Of a stretch of 64,000 nt of DNA, positions 49,784 through 60,249 are shown in pieces. The notes below the pieces were generated by a model. It saw only the letters and a list, made by a program, of their open reading frames with translations, was not told the DNA's origin and did no database searches. Origin of the DNA: Candidatus Nanosynbacter sp. TM7-076. GTDB taxonomy: Bacteria; Patescibacteriota; Saccharimonadia; Saccharimonadales; Saccharimonadaceae. Where the stretch lies: assembly GCF_022828325.1 (NCBI RefSeq), contig NZ_JAJQJS010000002.1, positions 248,001-312,000 on the forward strand, written 5' to 3'. How positions within the stretch are numbered: position 1 is the first letter of the stretch; the number at the start of each line of letters is the position of its first letter. Made by a program: the position numbers and the translations under genes.

Positions 49784-51181
49784 ATGGCAAAAAAATATAT
49801 TAACGACGTTCGATTCTGGCTATTGGCTATTATTATTTTTGGCGGCGGCTTCGCCCTGCATCCCAGTGTCGGCTTATCAATTCTGGATTTCCCGTCACTG
49901 CGGGTAGGATTATATCAAATCGTTGCCGTAAGCCTACTGTTATTTTCCTTGCCATTACTACTTAAAAAACGCCAAGAATTGTTAAAAAACCGATGGCTAA
50001 TCGGCGGATTTTTAGCAATTTTTATCGCCATCGTCGTCGGCATATTTTTCGCAGAAGCACGCCTGCGCACCGCGTTATATTCGTTATCGCTATTATTCTT
50101 ACTCGCCGTCGGATTATCCGCTGGCTTAATTTACAGCGAATTGTCAAAATCAGAAAAGCGCAAACTCATCAATGTCGGATTATGGAGCGGGCTAGTTTTT
50201 GGGATTTTAGCAATCATTCAACTCATCATCGCCACTTTTGAACCGACGGGATTTGGCACGCTTTGCGCTGGTTGTAAAGCCGACGTTTTTGGATTTCCAC
50301 GAATCAATTTATTCGCCGCCGAACCACAATTCTTCGCCAATTCTCTACTTCTAGCGTTCTTCCTTGCACTCTTTCAGTCAAAATCTCGCTTAGCCGAATT
50401 TAGCCTATTTTTCACAACTCTTGCCATATCTTTAACATTTTCCCGTGGCGGGTTTTTGGCAATTTTTATCGCCATAATAACCTTATTTATAATCGCTTTC
50501 GTAAAACGAATTGACGCATCTTTTGTGTGTAAAAAACTTCCAATCATCTTCGCAGGATTACTGTTTGGATTCATCTTATTATTCTCGTCAGCCAACATTA
50601 AATACGCCAATACACCTTTTATTGCACACAATACCTTCGTTAGCATGGTCGATCAATTATCTCTCGGGAAAATTAAGATTCCGCAAAAATCCATCGTCAA
50701 AAATCCGTCACCAAAACCCACCGAAAACATTCCGCCAAGCAACAATTCTTTCCAGCCTGCCGGTTTTGTTGAAGCTTCCGCCAACGATAGACTTAGCGCC
50801 AGCGATTTAGCCATAAAATCTTGGCTGTTATCGCCACGAACGTTCTTCTTCGGCGTCGGACTCGGCAACCTCGGAAATTTCATCCAAAAACACCTTCACG
50901 TAAACGTCCCGGCAGACCAAACGGTCTACGTTTTTTACATATTATTACTCAGCGGCTTAGGAATCATCGGGCTATTCGTCCTCCTAATTGCCCCGTTAAT
51001 AATCATATTTTTCGCCATAAAAAACATCCGTAAAATTAAAGCTCAATTTATCTTGTCGCTGACTGTCGCGATATTTATGCATTTTTGGTTTTTTGGCAGT
51101 TTCATAAATACGATTCATTGTTTTGCTATAATTGGCATATTTTTGTATAATTACCCCAGAGATTATGCGGAAAAAGTCTGA
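49784..51181 (+). CDS. O-antigen polymerase/ligase-like membrane protein
   Basis: A 465-residue protein with about eleven helices and one large extracytoplasmic loop (about residues 290-355), the Wzy/WaaL layout. A Wzy_C-like block FSRGGFLAIFIAIITLF lies near residue 220. It should polymerise or attach surface polysaccharide units. It is the first gene of the plus-strand polysaccharide locus and overlaps the next gene. Confidence 0.8.
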   Translation: MAKKYINDVRFWLLAIIIFGGGFALHPSVGLSILDFPSLRVGLYQIVAVSLLLFSLPLLLKKRQELLKNRWLIGGFLAIFIAIVVGIFFAEARLRTALYSLSLLFLLAVGLSAGLIYSELSKSEKRKLINVGLWSGLVFGILAIIQLIIATFEPTGFGTLCAGCKADVFGFPRINLFAAEPQFFANSLLLAFFLALFQSKSRLAEFSLFFTTLAISLTFSRGGFLAIFIAIITLFIIAFVKRIDASFVCKKLPIIFAGLLFGFILLFSSANIKYANTPFIAHNTFVSMVDQLSLGKIKIPQKSIVKNPSPKPTENIPPSNNSFQPAGFVEASANDRLSASDLAIKSWLLSPRTFFFGVGLGNLGNFIQKHLHVNVPADQTVYVFYILLLSGLGIIGLFVLLIAPLIIIFFAIKNIRKIKAQFILSLTVAIFMHFWFFGSFINTIHCFAIIGIFLYNYPRDYAEKV

Positions 51182-52586
51182 TTTTTACTTCAAAATTGTT
51201 CTAGTCGTTCTTGATATCTTAGCTTTATTGAGCGCATTTACTATTGCCTATATTTTGCGAATTTCCCTGGATCCTAGACCATTTCATATCAGCATCAACG
51301 CTATAGATTTTATCACTTCCATCTTTATGACGTTGCCGTTGTGGATCGTGATGTTCTATTTCTTTGGCTTATACGACCGAGAGATTTACACGCACCCATT
51401 GCGAAACTTCGGACGAATACTTTTGGCGTCAATCACTGGAATTATGATTATGATTTCTGTGACGTTCTTTACCAACACTCCGTTATTTCCAGCCAAACTC
51501 GTCGCTGGTTATGCCACTGTAATTGGCTTCATCTTACTAATGATTTTCCGCAGCGCTGCCAATATTGTTCGCCTGAAGCTATTAAAGCGCGGTTTGGGTG
51601 CGCGTCGTGTTATATTAATTGGCAATTGTGATTTAACTCACGTTTTGGCTGATTTTATAGAGACTAATCCGTTAACTGGCTTTAAGATTAGCGGAATTGT
51701 TGCGCAAACCCAGTTCATTCCTATTGAATTAAAAAAGCTTCGACGCTTGTCATTAGAATCGGCGCTCACCAGGGATAAAATTGACGTCATCATCCAAACC
51801 GACTCAAAAAACGTTAGCGAACATTATCAAATTGCCCAGAAACATTATCTGGATTTTTATCAAGCACCAGAATTTGACGGAATTATGACCACCAAACACA
51901 CTATTGATATCATCGACTCCGTGCCGCTAATTCACACTCATCCGACACCGTTAATGGGCTATGGGCGAATTGTTAAGCGGATTATGGACATTGTAGGTGG
52001 GACAATTGGAATTATCATCACCTCGCCAATTATGCTTTTGGTGGCAATTGCCGTAAAAATCAGCGACCCGGCGGGACCGATTTTAATGCACGGCAAACAG
52101 CAAAAACGCCTCACTCGCTACAATCGACCGTTTAAGGTCTACAAATTCCGCTCGCATTACGCAAAGTTTGATGGCAAAACCGACGAAGAAGTGTTTCGAA
52201 TGGTCGGTAAGCCCGAACTAATTGAAGAATACCGTAAAAACGGCGACAAACTTGATCATGATTTTCGCGTGACGCCAGTTGGTCGATTTATTCGTCGATT
52301 TAGCCTTGATGAATTACCGCAGTTATTCAACGTCGTTAAAGGAGATATCAGCCTGGTCGGACCGCGAGCGCTGGTGCCGCACGAATTAAGCGCCTACGAC
52401 AAAAAACACGTTTTATTAGCGGTCAAATCAGGACTCACTGGACTGGCTGTAGTATCCGGCCGACGCAGCATCAGCTTTGAAGAACGGCGACGAATTGACT
52501 TATATTATGTTCAAAACTGGAGTCTCTGGCTGGACATCACGATTTTATTAAAAACCTGCTTGGTTATTTTCCAGAAAGATAATTGA
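51165..52586 (+). CDS. Polyprenyl glycosylphosphotransferase (initiating sugar transferase)
   Basis: About 473 residues. Four to five N-terminal helices are followed by a nucleotide-binding-like central domain (ARRVILIGNCDLTH) and a C-terminal bacterial sugar transferase domain: KRIMDIVGGTIGIIITSP, KVYKFRSH, FIRRFSLDELPQLFNVVKGDISLVGPRA. It loads the first sugar phosphate onto undecaprenyl phosphate. A frame is open from 51132; the ATG at 51165 begins MRKKSDFYFK and lies 17 bases inside the upstream gene. Confidence 0.93.
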   Translation: MRKKSDFYFKIVLVVLDILALLSAFTIAYILRISLDPRPFHISINAIDFITSIFMTLPLWIVMFYFFGLYDREIYTHPLRNFGRILLASITGIMIMISVTFFTNTPLFPAKLVAGYATVIGFILLMIFRSAANIVRLKLLKRGLGARRVILIGNCDLTHVLADFIETNPLTGFKISGIVAQTQFIPIELKKLRRLSLESALTRDKIDVIIQTDSKNVSEHYQIAQKHYLDFYQAPEFDGIMTTKHTIDIIDSVPLIHTHPTPLMGYGRIVKRIMDIVGGTIGIIITSPIMLLVAIAVKISDPAGPILMHGKQQKRLTRYNRPFKVYKFRSHYAKFDGKTDEEVFRMVGKPELIEEYRKNGDKLDHDFRVTPVGRFIRRFSLDELPQLFNVVKGDISLVGPRALVPHELSAYDKKHVLLAVKSGLTGLAVVSGRRSISFEERRRIDLYYVQNWSLWLDITILLKTCLVIFQKDN

Positions 52587-53728
52587 TGAGTAAGCCAAAA
52601 ATTGTCATAGTTCACGACTGGATTTACGGAGGCGGAGCCGAAAAAGTCGTCTTGGAAATTCACAAATTATACCCAGATGCGCCAATTTACACTTCTTTTT
52701 GCAGCGATGAATGGCGAGAAAGATTAGACAACAAAGTCGTTACCGGCTATTTACAACGATGGCCATTTTCAAAAATTCGACGATTACTGCCGCTTCTTAG
52801 ACAGTGGTGGTTCGCTAAGCTTGATCTTAGTGAATTTGACATTATTATCTCCAGTTCGGGAAATGGCGAGGCAAAATTCGTCCGCAAATCCAGACCAGAT
52901 CAACTTCATATTTGCTATTGCCACACACCGACGCATTTTTATTGGCGACATTATGACGAATATATCAAACGACCAAGTTTTCGCCCACAATGGCTGGCGC
53001 GACTAGGCTTAAAAATCCTAGTCCGACCACTGAAAAAACGAGATTTCAATGCCGCTCAGCAAGTTGATGTTTTTATCGCCAACTCTACGGGAATTCAGGC
53101 TGATATTGAAGAGTTTTACCAGCGAAAAAGTACGGTTATTTTTCCGCCAATTGACGTATCGAGCTTCTCGCCACTTGCTAAGAATCGCAAGCAAACGTCC
53201 ATCCCAAAGAATCCTCGCTGTCTGATTTGGGGGCGAATTGTGCCGATGAAACGACTTGATGTCGCTATTAAGGCTTGTCAGAAACTTGGCTGGCAATTAG
53301 ATATTATCGGAAAAGGTCCAGACGTTGACAGCCTGAAGAATATCGCCGATAAACATACTAATTTCTTAGGATTCGTTGATAATGCCACGCGAGAAAAATA
53401 TATTAAAAAAGCAGATTTGTTTATTTTTTGTTCACACGAAGATTTCGGAATTGCGCCAGTCGAAGCGTTGGCATCTGGTATTCCAGTGGTTGCATATGAA
53501 GCTGGCGGCGCGCTTGATTATATAAAATCTGAGAAAAATGGTTGGTTCTTTTCTGAGCAAACAGATTCTTCACTGATAGAAACCTTAGAGAAACTCCCAG
53601 GGAAAAAAGTTTCACCAACAAGAATCTCAGCCACAGCAAACGAATTTTCAGCTGCAATTTTCCATAAAGCGATAAAAAATATAGTTGATAAATCATGGAA
53701 GGAACATTATCGTGAAAATCGTAATTGA
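52586..53728 (+). CDS. GT4-family glycosyltransferase
   Basis: About 380 residues, GT-B fold. HDWIYGGGAEKVVLEI binds the acceptor side near the N-terminus, and CYCHTPTHFYW is typical of mannosyl/rhamnosyl GT4 enzymes. The C-terminal domain has WGRIVPMKRLDVAIKA and the EDFGIAPVEALASGIPVVAYEAGG nucleotide-sugar motif. The ATG shares one base with the upstream stop (TGATG). It adds a sugar to the polyprenyl-linked repeat unit. Confidence 0.92.
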   Translation: MSKPKIVIVHDWIYGGGAEKVVLEIHKLYPDAPIYTSFCSDEWRERLDNKVVTGYLQRWPFSKIRRLLPLLRQWWFAKLDLSEFDIIISSSGNGEAKFVRKSRPDQLHICYCHTPTHFYWRHYDEYIKRPSFRPQWLARLGLKILVRPLKKRDFNAAQQVDVFIANSTGIQADIEEFYQRKSTVIFPPIDVSSFSPLAKNRKQTSIPKNPRCLIWGRIVPMKRLDVAIKACQKLGWQLDIIGKGPDVDSLKNIADKHTNFLGFVDNATREKYIKKADLFIFCSHEDFGIAPVEALASGIPVVAYEAGGALDYIKSEKNGWFFSEQTDSSLIETLEKLPGKKVSPTRISATANEFSAAIFHKAIKNIVDKSWKEHYRENRN

Positions 53729-54809
53729 CGCCCGAACATTAAGGACTAGCACTGGTCGCTACATCGAACGGCTGATTCATTATTTGCAGAAAATTGACAA
53801 TAAAAACGATTATGTTATCTTACTCAAGCCAAAAGATTTTGATAGTTGGCAGCCGAGCAATCCGCGCTTTAAAAAAGTCGTTTGTCCCTACAAAGAATAC
53901 ACTTTCGCTGAGCAAATCGGCTTTAAAAAACAACTTGAAAGCCTCCATCCAGACTTAGTTCATTTTGCGATGGTTCAGCAGCCTGTTTGGTATAATTCCA
54001 GTCCAGTTGTTACTACAATGCAAGATTTGACTACTGTTAGATTCAGGAATCCAGATAAAAATCCTGTCGTTTTCTGGATTAAGCAACAAATTTACAAATG
54101 GGTCAATAAAAAAGTTGCCAGAAAATCTTCGCACATCATCACAATTTCTAACTTCGTAAAAAATGATTTGATTAAATTCACCGGCGTAAACCCAGAGAAA
54201 ATTACTGTAACTTTGGAGTCTGCGGATGAATTACCAAAAGGCAACGAACCTGTTGATGAGTTGATTGGTAAAAAATTCATTATGTATATCGGTAGACCAA
54301 CGCCACATAAAAACCTTCGACGACTAATTGACGCGTTTGCCTTGTTGCAGAAAAAATATCCAGATTTAACGCTGGCTTTGGCGGGTAAAAAAGATAGTAA
54401 TTACGCTCGCCACGAGACATATGTAAATGAGCACGGAATTAAAAACGTTGTGTTTACAGGCTTTATATCAGACGAGCAATTGCGCTGGATGTATGAAAAT
54501 ACGGCAGTTTATTGCTTCCCTTCGCTCAGTGAAGGATTTGGTCTGCCAGGGCTAGAGGCAATGCTACACGGCGCGCCAGTCGCTTCGAGTACGGCCACTT
54601 GCTTACCAGAAACTCACGGCGATGCTGCTCACTATTTTGATCCTTTCAGCGTCAAGGATATAGCAAAATCAATCGACGACATCTTATCTGACGACAAATT
54701 GCGCAATGAACTCATTAAAAAAGGCAAGAAACACGTTAAGATATTTTCATGGCAGCGCATGGCCGAGCAGACTTTGGCTGTATATGAAAAATATGGTCGA
54801 AAAAGTTGA
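53712..54809 (+). CDS. GT4-family glycosyltransferase
   Basis: About 365 residues, GT-B fold, WbaZ/rhamnosyl-like. It begins MKIVIDARTLRTSTGRY and has MYIGRPTPHKNLRRLIDAF and PSLSEGFGLPGLEAMLHGAPVASS with the EX7E pair. The GTG at 53712 with AAGGAA upstream is preferred over a frame extension to 53685. It overlaps the previous GT4 gene by 17 bases and is convergent with the nucleotidyltransferase gene. Confidence 0.92.
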   Translation: MKIVIDARTLRTSTGRYIERLIHYLQKIDNKNDYVILLKPKDFDSWQPSNPRFKKVVCPYKEYTFAEQIGFKKQLESLHPDLVHFAMVQQPVWYNSSPVVTTMQDLTTVRFRNPDKNPVVFWIKQQIYKWVNKKVARKSSHIITISNFVKNDLIKFTGVNPEKITVTLESADELPKGNEPVDELIGKKFIMYIGRPTPHKNLRRLIDAFALLQKKYPDLTLALAGKKDSNYARHETYVNEHGIKNVVFTGFISDEQLRWMYENTAVYCFPSLSEGFGLPGLEAMLHGAPVASSTATCLPETHGDAAHYFDPFSVKDIAKSIDDILSDDKLRNELIKKGKKHVKIFSWQRMAEQTLAVYEKYGRKS

Positions 54810-54811
54810 GA

Positions 54812-55249
54812 TTAGCTTTCCTGTCCGGTAGCTTGATTAATTCGAGTAGACGAGTCTGCTTTATTTGAGCCGCCAACTCCATAGACCATTTCAATGTTGT
54901 ACTTTTCGCAAACATCACGCTCTGGAACAACTTCCGGTGCTGACCTATCGCCACCATTTGCAAACACCAATTGACATCCCGGATATTGCCGAGCAATCAT
55001 TTCTAAGGTTTCCGTAACCGGAGGATTCTCATCAATAGAAAGCATCACCTGATCCACGCCTTTTAATGCTCGCATTAAACGGAGTCGATTTTCTTCATTA
55101 AGGATAATTTTTCCTTTTTTTAGCAATTGCTGTTTGTCGTTATTCACCACTACAATCAAATAATCACCCATTTTTGCAGCTGCCTCGATCATATCTAAAT
55201 GCCCACCGTGTAATGGATTAAAATAGCCGCTAACAATTACAACTTTCAT
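54812..55249 (-). CDS. Cytidylyltransferase-like nucleotidyltransferase
   Basis: A 145-residue protein with the nucleotidyltransferase start VVIVSGYFNPLHGGHLDMI (HxGH motif, about residue 15), VVNNDKQQLLKKG, and FANGGDRSAPE, as in TagD and RfaE-type enzymes that activate glycerol-phosphate or sugar phosphates. The ISSTR motif appears as DSSTRINQ. AGGAGG precedes the ATG. It is the only minus-strand gene in this part of the polysaccharide locus. Substrate unknown. Confidence 0.85.
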   Translation of the reverse strand: MKVVIVSGYFNPLHGGHLDMIEAAAKMGDYLIVVVNNDKQQLLKKGKIILNEENRLRLMRALKGVDQVMLSIDENPPVTETLEMIARQYPGCQLVFANGGDRSAPEVVPERDVCEKYNIEMVYGVGGSNKADSSTRINQATGQES

Positions 55250-55284
55250 AATATCCTCCTCTATAACTTCTCTATTATACCTGA

Positions 55285-56310
<1,026 letters not shown>

Positions 56311-56312
56311 TT

Positions 56313-56879
56313 ATGTTTGACCCAACTGACTACAATGAACTTACAGTCACTGAATCGTCAATTCCAGGGTTATTTGTCATCAAATTACCCGTACATGGCG
56401 ACAATCGCGGCTGGTTCAAAGAGAATTATCAAAAAGAAAAAATGGAAGCCTTAGGTTTGCCATCGTTCAATATCGTACAAAACAATATCAGCTTCAATGA
56501 CAAAACTGGCGCCACACGCGGTCTTCATGCTGAGCCTTGGAACAAATTCATTTCAACAGCCAATGGGCGTGTTTTTGGGGCTTGGTGTGACCTTCGTAAA
56601 GGAGATAGCTTCGGCCGAGTTTTCACTCACGAGATTAATCCGGGTACGGCAATTTTCGTTCCTAAGGGTGTAGCTAACGGCTATCAAACACTTGATGATA
56701 ATGTCGCCTACACATATCTAGTTGACGCTCATTGGTTCCCGGATACTAAATATACTTTTGTTAATTTATTTGATCCAGAACTAAAAATCAACTGGCCAAT
56801 TGATAAAGATCAAGCAATTATTTCTGAAAAAGATGCCGCACATCCACTATTAAGTAATGTAATTCCTATGGAGGTATAA
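56313..56879 (+). CDS. rfbC: dTDP-4-dehydrorhamnose 3,5-epimerase
   Basis: A 188-residue cupin enzyme. Family motifs: DNRGWFKENY, NNISFNDKTGATRGLHAEPW (RGLH with the catalytic His), VFGAWCDLRKG, and FVPKGVANGYQTL. It epimerises the keto-sugar for RmlD. RGLHAEPW, rather than RGLHYQ, is found in a divergent subgroup. Confidence 0.92.
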   Translation: MFDPTDYNELTVTESSIPGLFVIKLPVHGDNRGWFKENYQKEKMEALGLPSFNIVQNNISFNDKTGATRGLHAEPWNKFISTANGRVFGAWCDLRKGDSFGRVFTHEINPGTAIFVPKGVANGYQTLDDNVAYTYLVDAHWFPDTKYTFVNLFDPELKINWPIDKDQAIISEKDAAHPLLSNVIPMEV

Positions 56880-56883
56880 AATT

Positions 56884-57735
56884 ATGGACGATAATAAAAT
56901 TTTCATTATTGGTGCTAACGGACAACTAGGATTAGCCCTACAAAGACAATATCCTAACGCCAAATCTGCTGACATTGACACTCTTGATATCACAGACTTA
57001 GAGTCAGTTGAGTCTTTCGACTGGTCCAACATTGATATTGTACTTAACGCTGCTGCCTTTACTAATGTCGATGGAGCAGAAACCGAAGAAGGTCGCGTAG
57101 CGTCTTGGAAGGTTAATGCGTCTGCGGTGTCTAACCTTACTCGAGTATGCCGAAAATATGATATGACAATGGTTCACATTTCCAGCGATTACGTATTCGA
57201 CGGAACCCAAAAACCCCACACAGAGGACGAGCCACTTAGTCCGCTTAGTGTCTATGGTCAGAGTAAGGCTGCGGGAGATCTATTAGTTGAACAATTAGAC
57301 CGCTTCTATCTACTTCGATCCACATGGGTAATTGGTGAAGGCAAAAATTTTGTTCGCACCATGCTAGGATTGGCGGAAAAAAACATCTCGCCAACCGTTG
57401 TTAATGACCAAATAGGTCGCTTAACGTTCACTAGTGAGCTAGTGCGTATTATAGATCATTTATTGTCAACTAAGGCTCCATTCGGAACTTACAATGCAAC
57501 GAATGACGGACCACTCGCTTCTTGGGCAGACATTACTAGAAAAATATTTGAATTATCTAATCATAAAGACTTAATCGTTTCTAATACAACTACCGCAGAA
57601 TATTTTGCCAACAAGCCTGGAGTTGCGCCACGACCGCTCAATAGTGATATGAGTCTAGATAAACTACACTCTACAGGATTTCAAAGCCGTAACTGGGAGG
57701 AAGACTTAAGGCAATACATCTCAAACAACGCCTAA
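56884..57735 (+). CDS. rfbD: dTDP-4-dehydrorhamnose reductase
   Basis: A 283-residue reductase with GANGQLGLAL, the LNAAAFTNVDGAETE motif of RmlD, STDYVFDG-like SSDYVFDG, YGQSKAAGD catalytic pair and LRSTWVIG. It forms dTDP-L-rhamnose with NAD(P)H. It follows rfbC by four bases; GGAGG lies just upstream. Confidence 0.94.
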   Translation: MDDNKIFIIGANGQLGLALQRQYPNAKSADIDTLDITDLESVESFDWSNIDIVLNAAAFTNVDGAETEEGRVASWKVNASAVSNLTRVCRKYDMTMVHISSDYVFDGTQKPHTEDEPLSPLSVYGQSKAAGDLLVEQLDRFYLLRSTWVIGEGKNFVRTMLGLAEKNISPTVVNDQIGRLTFTSELVRIIDHLLSTKAPFGTYNATNDGPLASWADITRKIFELSNHKDLIVSNTTTAEYFANKPGVAPRPLNSDMSLDKLHSTGFQSRNWEEDLRQYISNNA

Positions 57736-57772
57736 AAAATACAACCTCCATTAATCTCAAAACCGTTTAACC

Positions 57773-57801
57773 TTGATACTGTCGAACCATAGATATATAA
57801 T
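57773..57801 (+). promoter_or_regulatory. rfbA promoter
   Basis: TTGATA (57773-57778), a 17-base spacer and TATAAT (57796-57801), followed by a leader of about 15-20 bases with AAAGGAG. It is a conventional promoter inside the rhamnose cluster. Confidence 0.75.
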
Positions 57802-57821
57802 CATACAACACAAAGGAGAAT

Positions 57822-58670
57822 ATGATGAAGGGAATAATTTTAGCGGGTGGATCAGGCACGCGTCTATGGCCAATTACAAAAGCCATAAGTAAACAGTTGA
57901 TGCCCATTTATGACAAACCGATGATTTACTATCCGCTAACCACGTTAATGCAAGCAGGAATTCGTGATATTTTAATAATCACTACTCCAGACGATCAAAA
58001 CGGCTTCAAAAAACTTCTTGGCGATGGATCACAGTGGGGCATAAATTTAGAATACGCTGTTCAACCTACACCAGACGGTCTAGCACAAGCTTTTATTATC
58101 GGCGAAAACTTTATCGGCAATGATAAAGTGGCATTAATACTTGGCGACAACATATTCTACGGAGCCGCCCTTGATAATTCATTACAAGAATGCACAGACC
58201 CCGACGGTGGCATTGTATTTGCATATAAAGTGCTTGATCCCGAACGCTATGGAGTGGTTGAATTTAACGGGAATAATCAAGCTGTTTCCATCGAGGAAAA
58301 ACCAGTGCATCCAAAATCCCACTTCGCAGTTGTCGGCTTATATTTTTATGACAATGACGTAGTAGATATTGCTAAAAATGTAAAGCCATCCGACCGAGGA
58401 GAACTGGAAATAACATCCGTAAACGCTGAATATCTAAATCGCAAAAAACTCAAAGTACAGACTTTAGACAACGGTGATGTATGGCTTGATACTGGCACAA
58501 TAAATAGCTTAACCGATGCCGAAGATTTTGTACGTGTAATCCAAACAAGGACTGGACAAATAGTCGGATCACCCGAAGCAACTGCCTTTCAAAACGGTTG
58601 GATTTCCAAGGAGCAGTTAGAAATACTTGCCGAACCATTAAAAAAATCTGGATACGGCAAATATCTATAA
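57822..58670 (+). CDS. rfbA: Glucose-1-phosphate thymidylyltransferase
   Basis: A 282-residue nucleotidyltransferase with [14 protein letters not shown] (nucleotide-binding loop), [25 protein letters not shown] (metal site) and [16 protein letters not shown]. It makes dTDP-glucose for the rfbB step. ATG codons at 57822 and 57825 both fit the AAAGGAG. It completes the four-gene dTDP-rhamnose set. Confidence 0.96.
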   Translation: MMKGIILAGGSGTRLWPITKAISKQLMPIYDKPMIYYPLTTLMQAGIRDILIITTPDDQNGFKKLLGDGSQWGINLEYAVQPTPDGLAQAFIIGENFIGNDKVALILGDNIFYGAALDNSLQECTDPDGGIVFAYKVLDPERYGVVEFNGNNQAVSIEEKPVHPKSHFAVVGLYFYDNDVVDIAKNVKPSDRGELEITSVNAEYLNRKKLKVQTLDNGDVWLDTGTINSLTDAEDFVRVIQTRTGQIVGSPEATAFQNGWISKEQLEILAEPLKKSGYGKYL

Positions 58671-58801
58671 ACTCCTACAAGCACTGACTACATCGTTCGT
58701 AGACAATCCGTCCACAGTCACAACCACAACTCTGTCATAGCCGAGGGTGTTATATACAGTATTCTTAATTAAATCATCCCTGGTTAAAATAAGCCATTTT
58801 T

Positions 58802-59251
58802 TTATTCCACATTTTTATTATTATCCTTTGAAAAAATAAATAAATTAAAAACCAGAAAGTTCCAAATTGCAAATACTGCAGTCACTATAACTTTCGCCCA
58901 TTGGATATCCAGTATGTTAGAGTTTACTAATGTAGCAATAATTACTGAAGTTGCCACCATATTAAAAATACTAAGTAATGTATAGAGAATAATTTGCGAT
59001 CTTAAAGAAAATCTATCATATTGACTATGATTAAAAACTTTCTTACGATTCGCAGGAAAGTTAAAAACAAATCCCGACAAAAAGCCGATGCCACTAGCCA
59101 AAAAAGCCGGCAAATGTATATTGTGATATAAAATATACGATATTGACGCATCTATTAGCAGTGTAATACCACCTACGGCAAGAAATAAAAAGATTTTTAA
59201 AAATATACCATTTTTCATATTATCTTTATTAAGAATATCATATTCGTTCAT
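58802..59251 (-). CDS. GtrA-family membrane protein
   Basis: A 149-residue protein with four helices (about residues 17-37, 40-60, 82-104, 112-138). It carries the GtrA pattern: FLAVGGITLLIDASISY, SGIGFLSGFVFNFPANRKKVF and a final W..FVFNLFIF. GtrA proteins are thought to help move polyprenyl-linked sugars across the membrane. It is divergent from a GT2 gene, its probable partner. The 131 bases downstream to rfbA hold no recognised feature. Confidence 0.88.
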   Translation of the reverse strand: MNEYDILNKDNMKNGIFLKIFLFLAVGGITLLIDASISYILYHNIHLPAFLASGIGFLSGFVFNFPANRKKVFNHSQYDRFSLRSQIILYTLLSIFNMVATSVIIATLVNSNILDIQWAKVIVTAVFAIWNFLVFNLFIFSKDNNKNVE

Positions 59252-59270
59252 AATGTATATATGATTGTAG

Positions 59271-59276
59271 TATAAT
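59271..59276 (+). promoter_or_regulatory. Leaderless-type -10 of the GT2 gene
   Basis: TATAAT, then 7 bases, then the ATG at 59284. Confidence 0.5.
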
Positions 59277-59283
59277 TGATTAC

Positions 59284-60240
59284 ATGTACAGAAAACTAGA
59301 GACCGCAGTTGTTATACCTTGTTATAACGAAGAGAAAATGATTACTCAAACAATAAAGAAAATACCAGAATACATAGATCACATTATAGCCGTTAATGAT
59401 GCTAGCACTGATAACACTATTGGAGTCTTGAACAAACTAAAAAAACAATATAGCAAGCTTATCATTGTTGACAATAAGGTAAATCAAGGCGTCGGAGGAG
59501 CTCTTATCGCTGGATATGATTATGCGATAAAAAATACTAAAGCAACAGCTATCGGTATAGTCGCAGGAGATGATCAGTTTGATTCATCATATCTAAAGGC
59601 AATGCTGGATGACTTCATAGATCAATCAGCAGACTACGTAAAAGCAAGTAGATTTTTCCATCGAGAAGCCTTCAAGACTATGCCAAAATATCGCCAATTT
59701 GGAAACATATTCATATCTCTACTCACCAAATTTTCTACTGGGTATTATTCTATTACAGACATCACTAACGGGTGTGGTTGGCTACGTCGTGAAATAATCG
59801 AAAAAATCGATTTTTCTATAGTAGAAAAACGTTATGATTACGAAACTAGTATGCTGACTGCTCTGTCTATAGCTAACGCTAAAGTTATTGATCATGCCGT
59901 GCCAGCACATTACGGCGACGAAAAATCAACCATCAAGCTAATCCCGACAGCCTGGAGAAATCTAAAGGCTGTATGGAAAGGATTCTGGCGCAGGATTTAT
60001 TACAAATATGTATTATATGGTTTTCATCCCGTAGCACTATTCTTATTTACAGGTATGTTTTTCTTAATAATATCGCTATTATTGGCTATATTTTTGTTAT
60101 ATGTTAAGTTATTTGCCCACCAGTCACCGACCGCAGGCAGCGTAATGTTAGCTGTACTACCGTTTATACTAGGAATACAGTTAACGTTGACAGCCCTTAC
60201 AATCGACGTATCCAACGAAAATAATAATTTTAAGAAATAG
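59284..60240 (+). CDS. GT2 glycosyltransferase of the polyprenyl-phosphate sugar synthase type
   Basis: A 318-residue enzyme. The GT2 catalytic domain has AVVIPCYNEEKMI, IIAVNDASTDNT, GVGGALIAGYDYA and IVAGDDQFDSSYL (metal-binding acidic motif). Two C-terminal helices (about residues 250-280 and 285-310) anchor it. It probably charges undecaprenyl phosphate with a sugar for flipping by the adjacent GtrA protein. Confidence 0.9.
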   Translation: MYRKLETAVVIPCYNEEKMITQTIKKIPEYIDHIIAVNDASTDNTIGVLNKLKKQYSKLIIVDNKVNQGVGGALIAGYDYAIKNTKATAIGIVAGDDQFDSSYLKAMLDDFIDQSADYVKASRFFHREAFKTMPKYRQFGNIFISLLTKFSTGYYSITDITNGCGWLRREIIEKIDFSIVEKRYDYETSMLTALSIANAKVIDHAVPAHYGDEKSTIKLIPTAWRNLKAVWKGFWRRIYYKYVLYGFHPVALFLFTGMFFLIISLLLAIFLLYVKLFAHQSPTAGSVMLAVLPFILGIQLTLTALTIDVSNENNNFKK

Positions 60241-60249
60241 ATTACCAGA

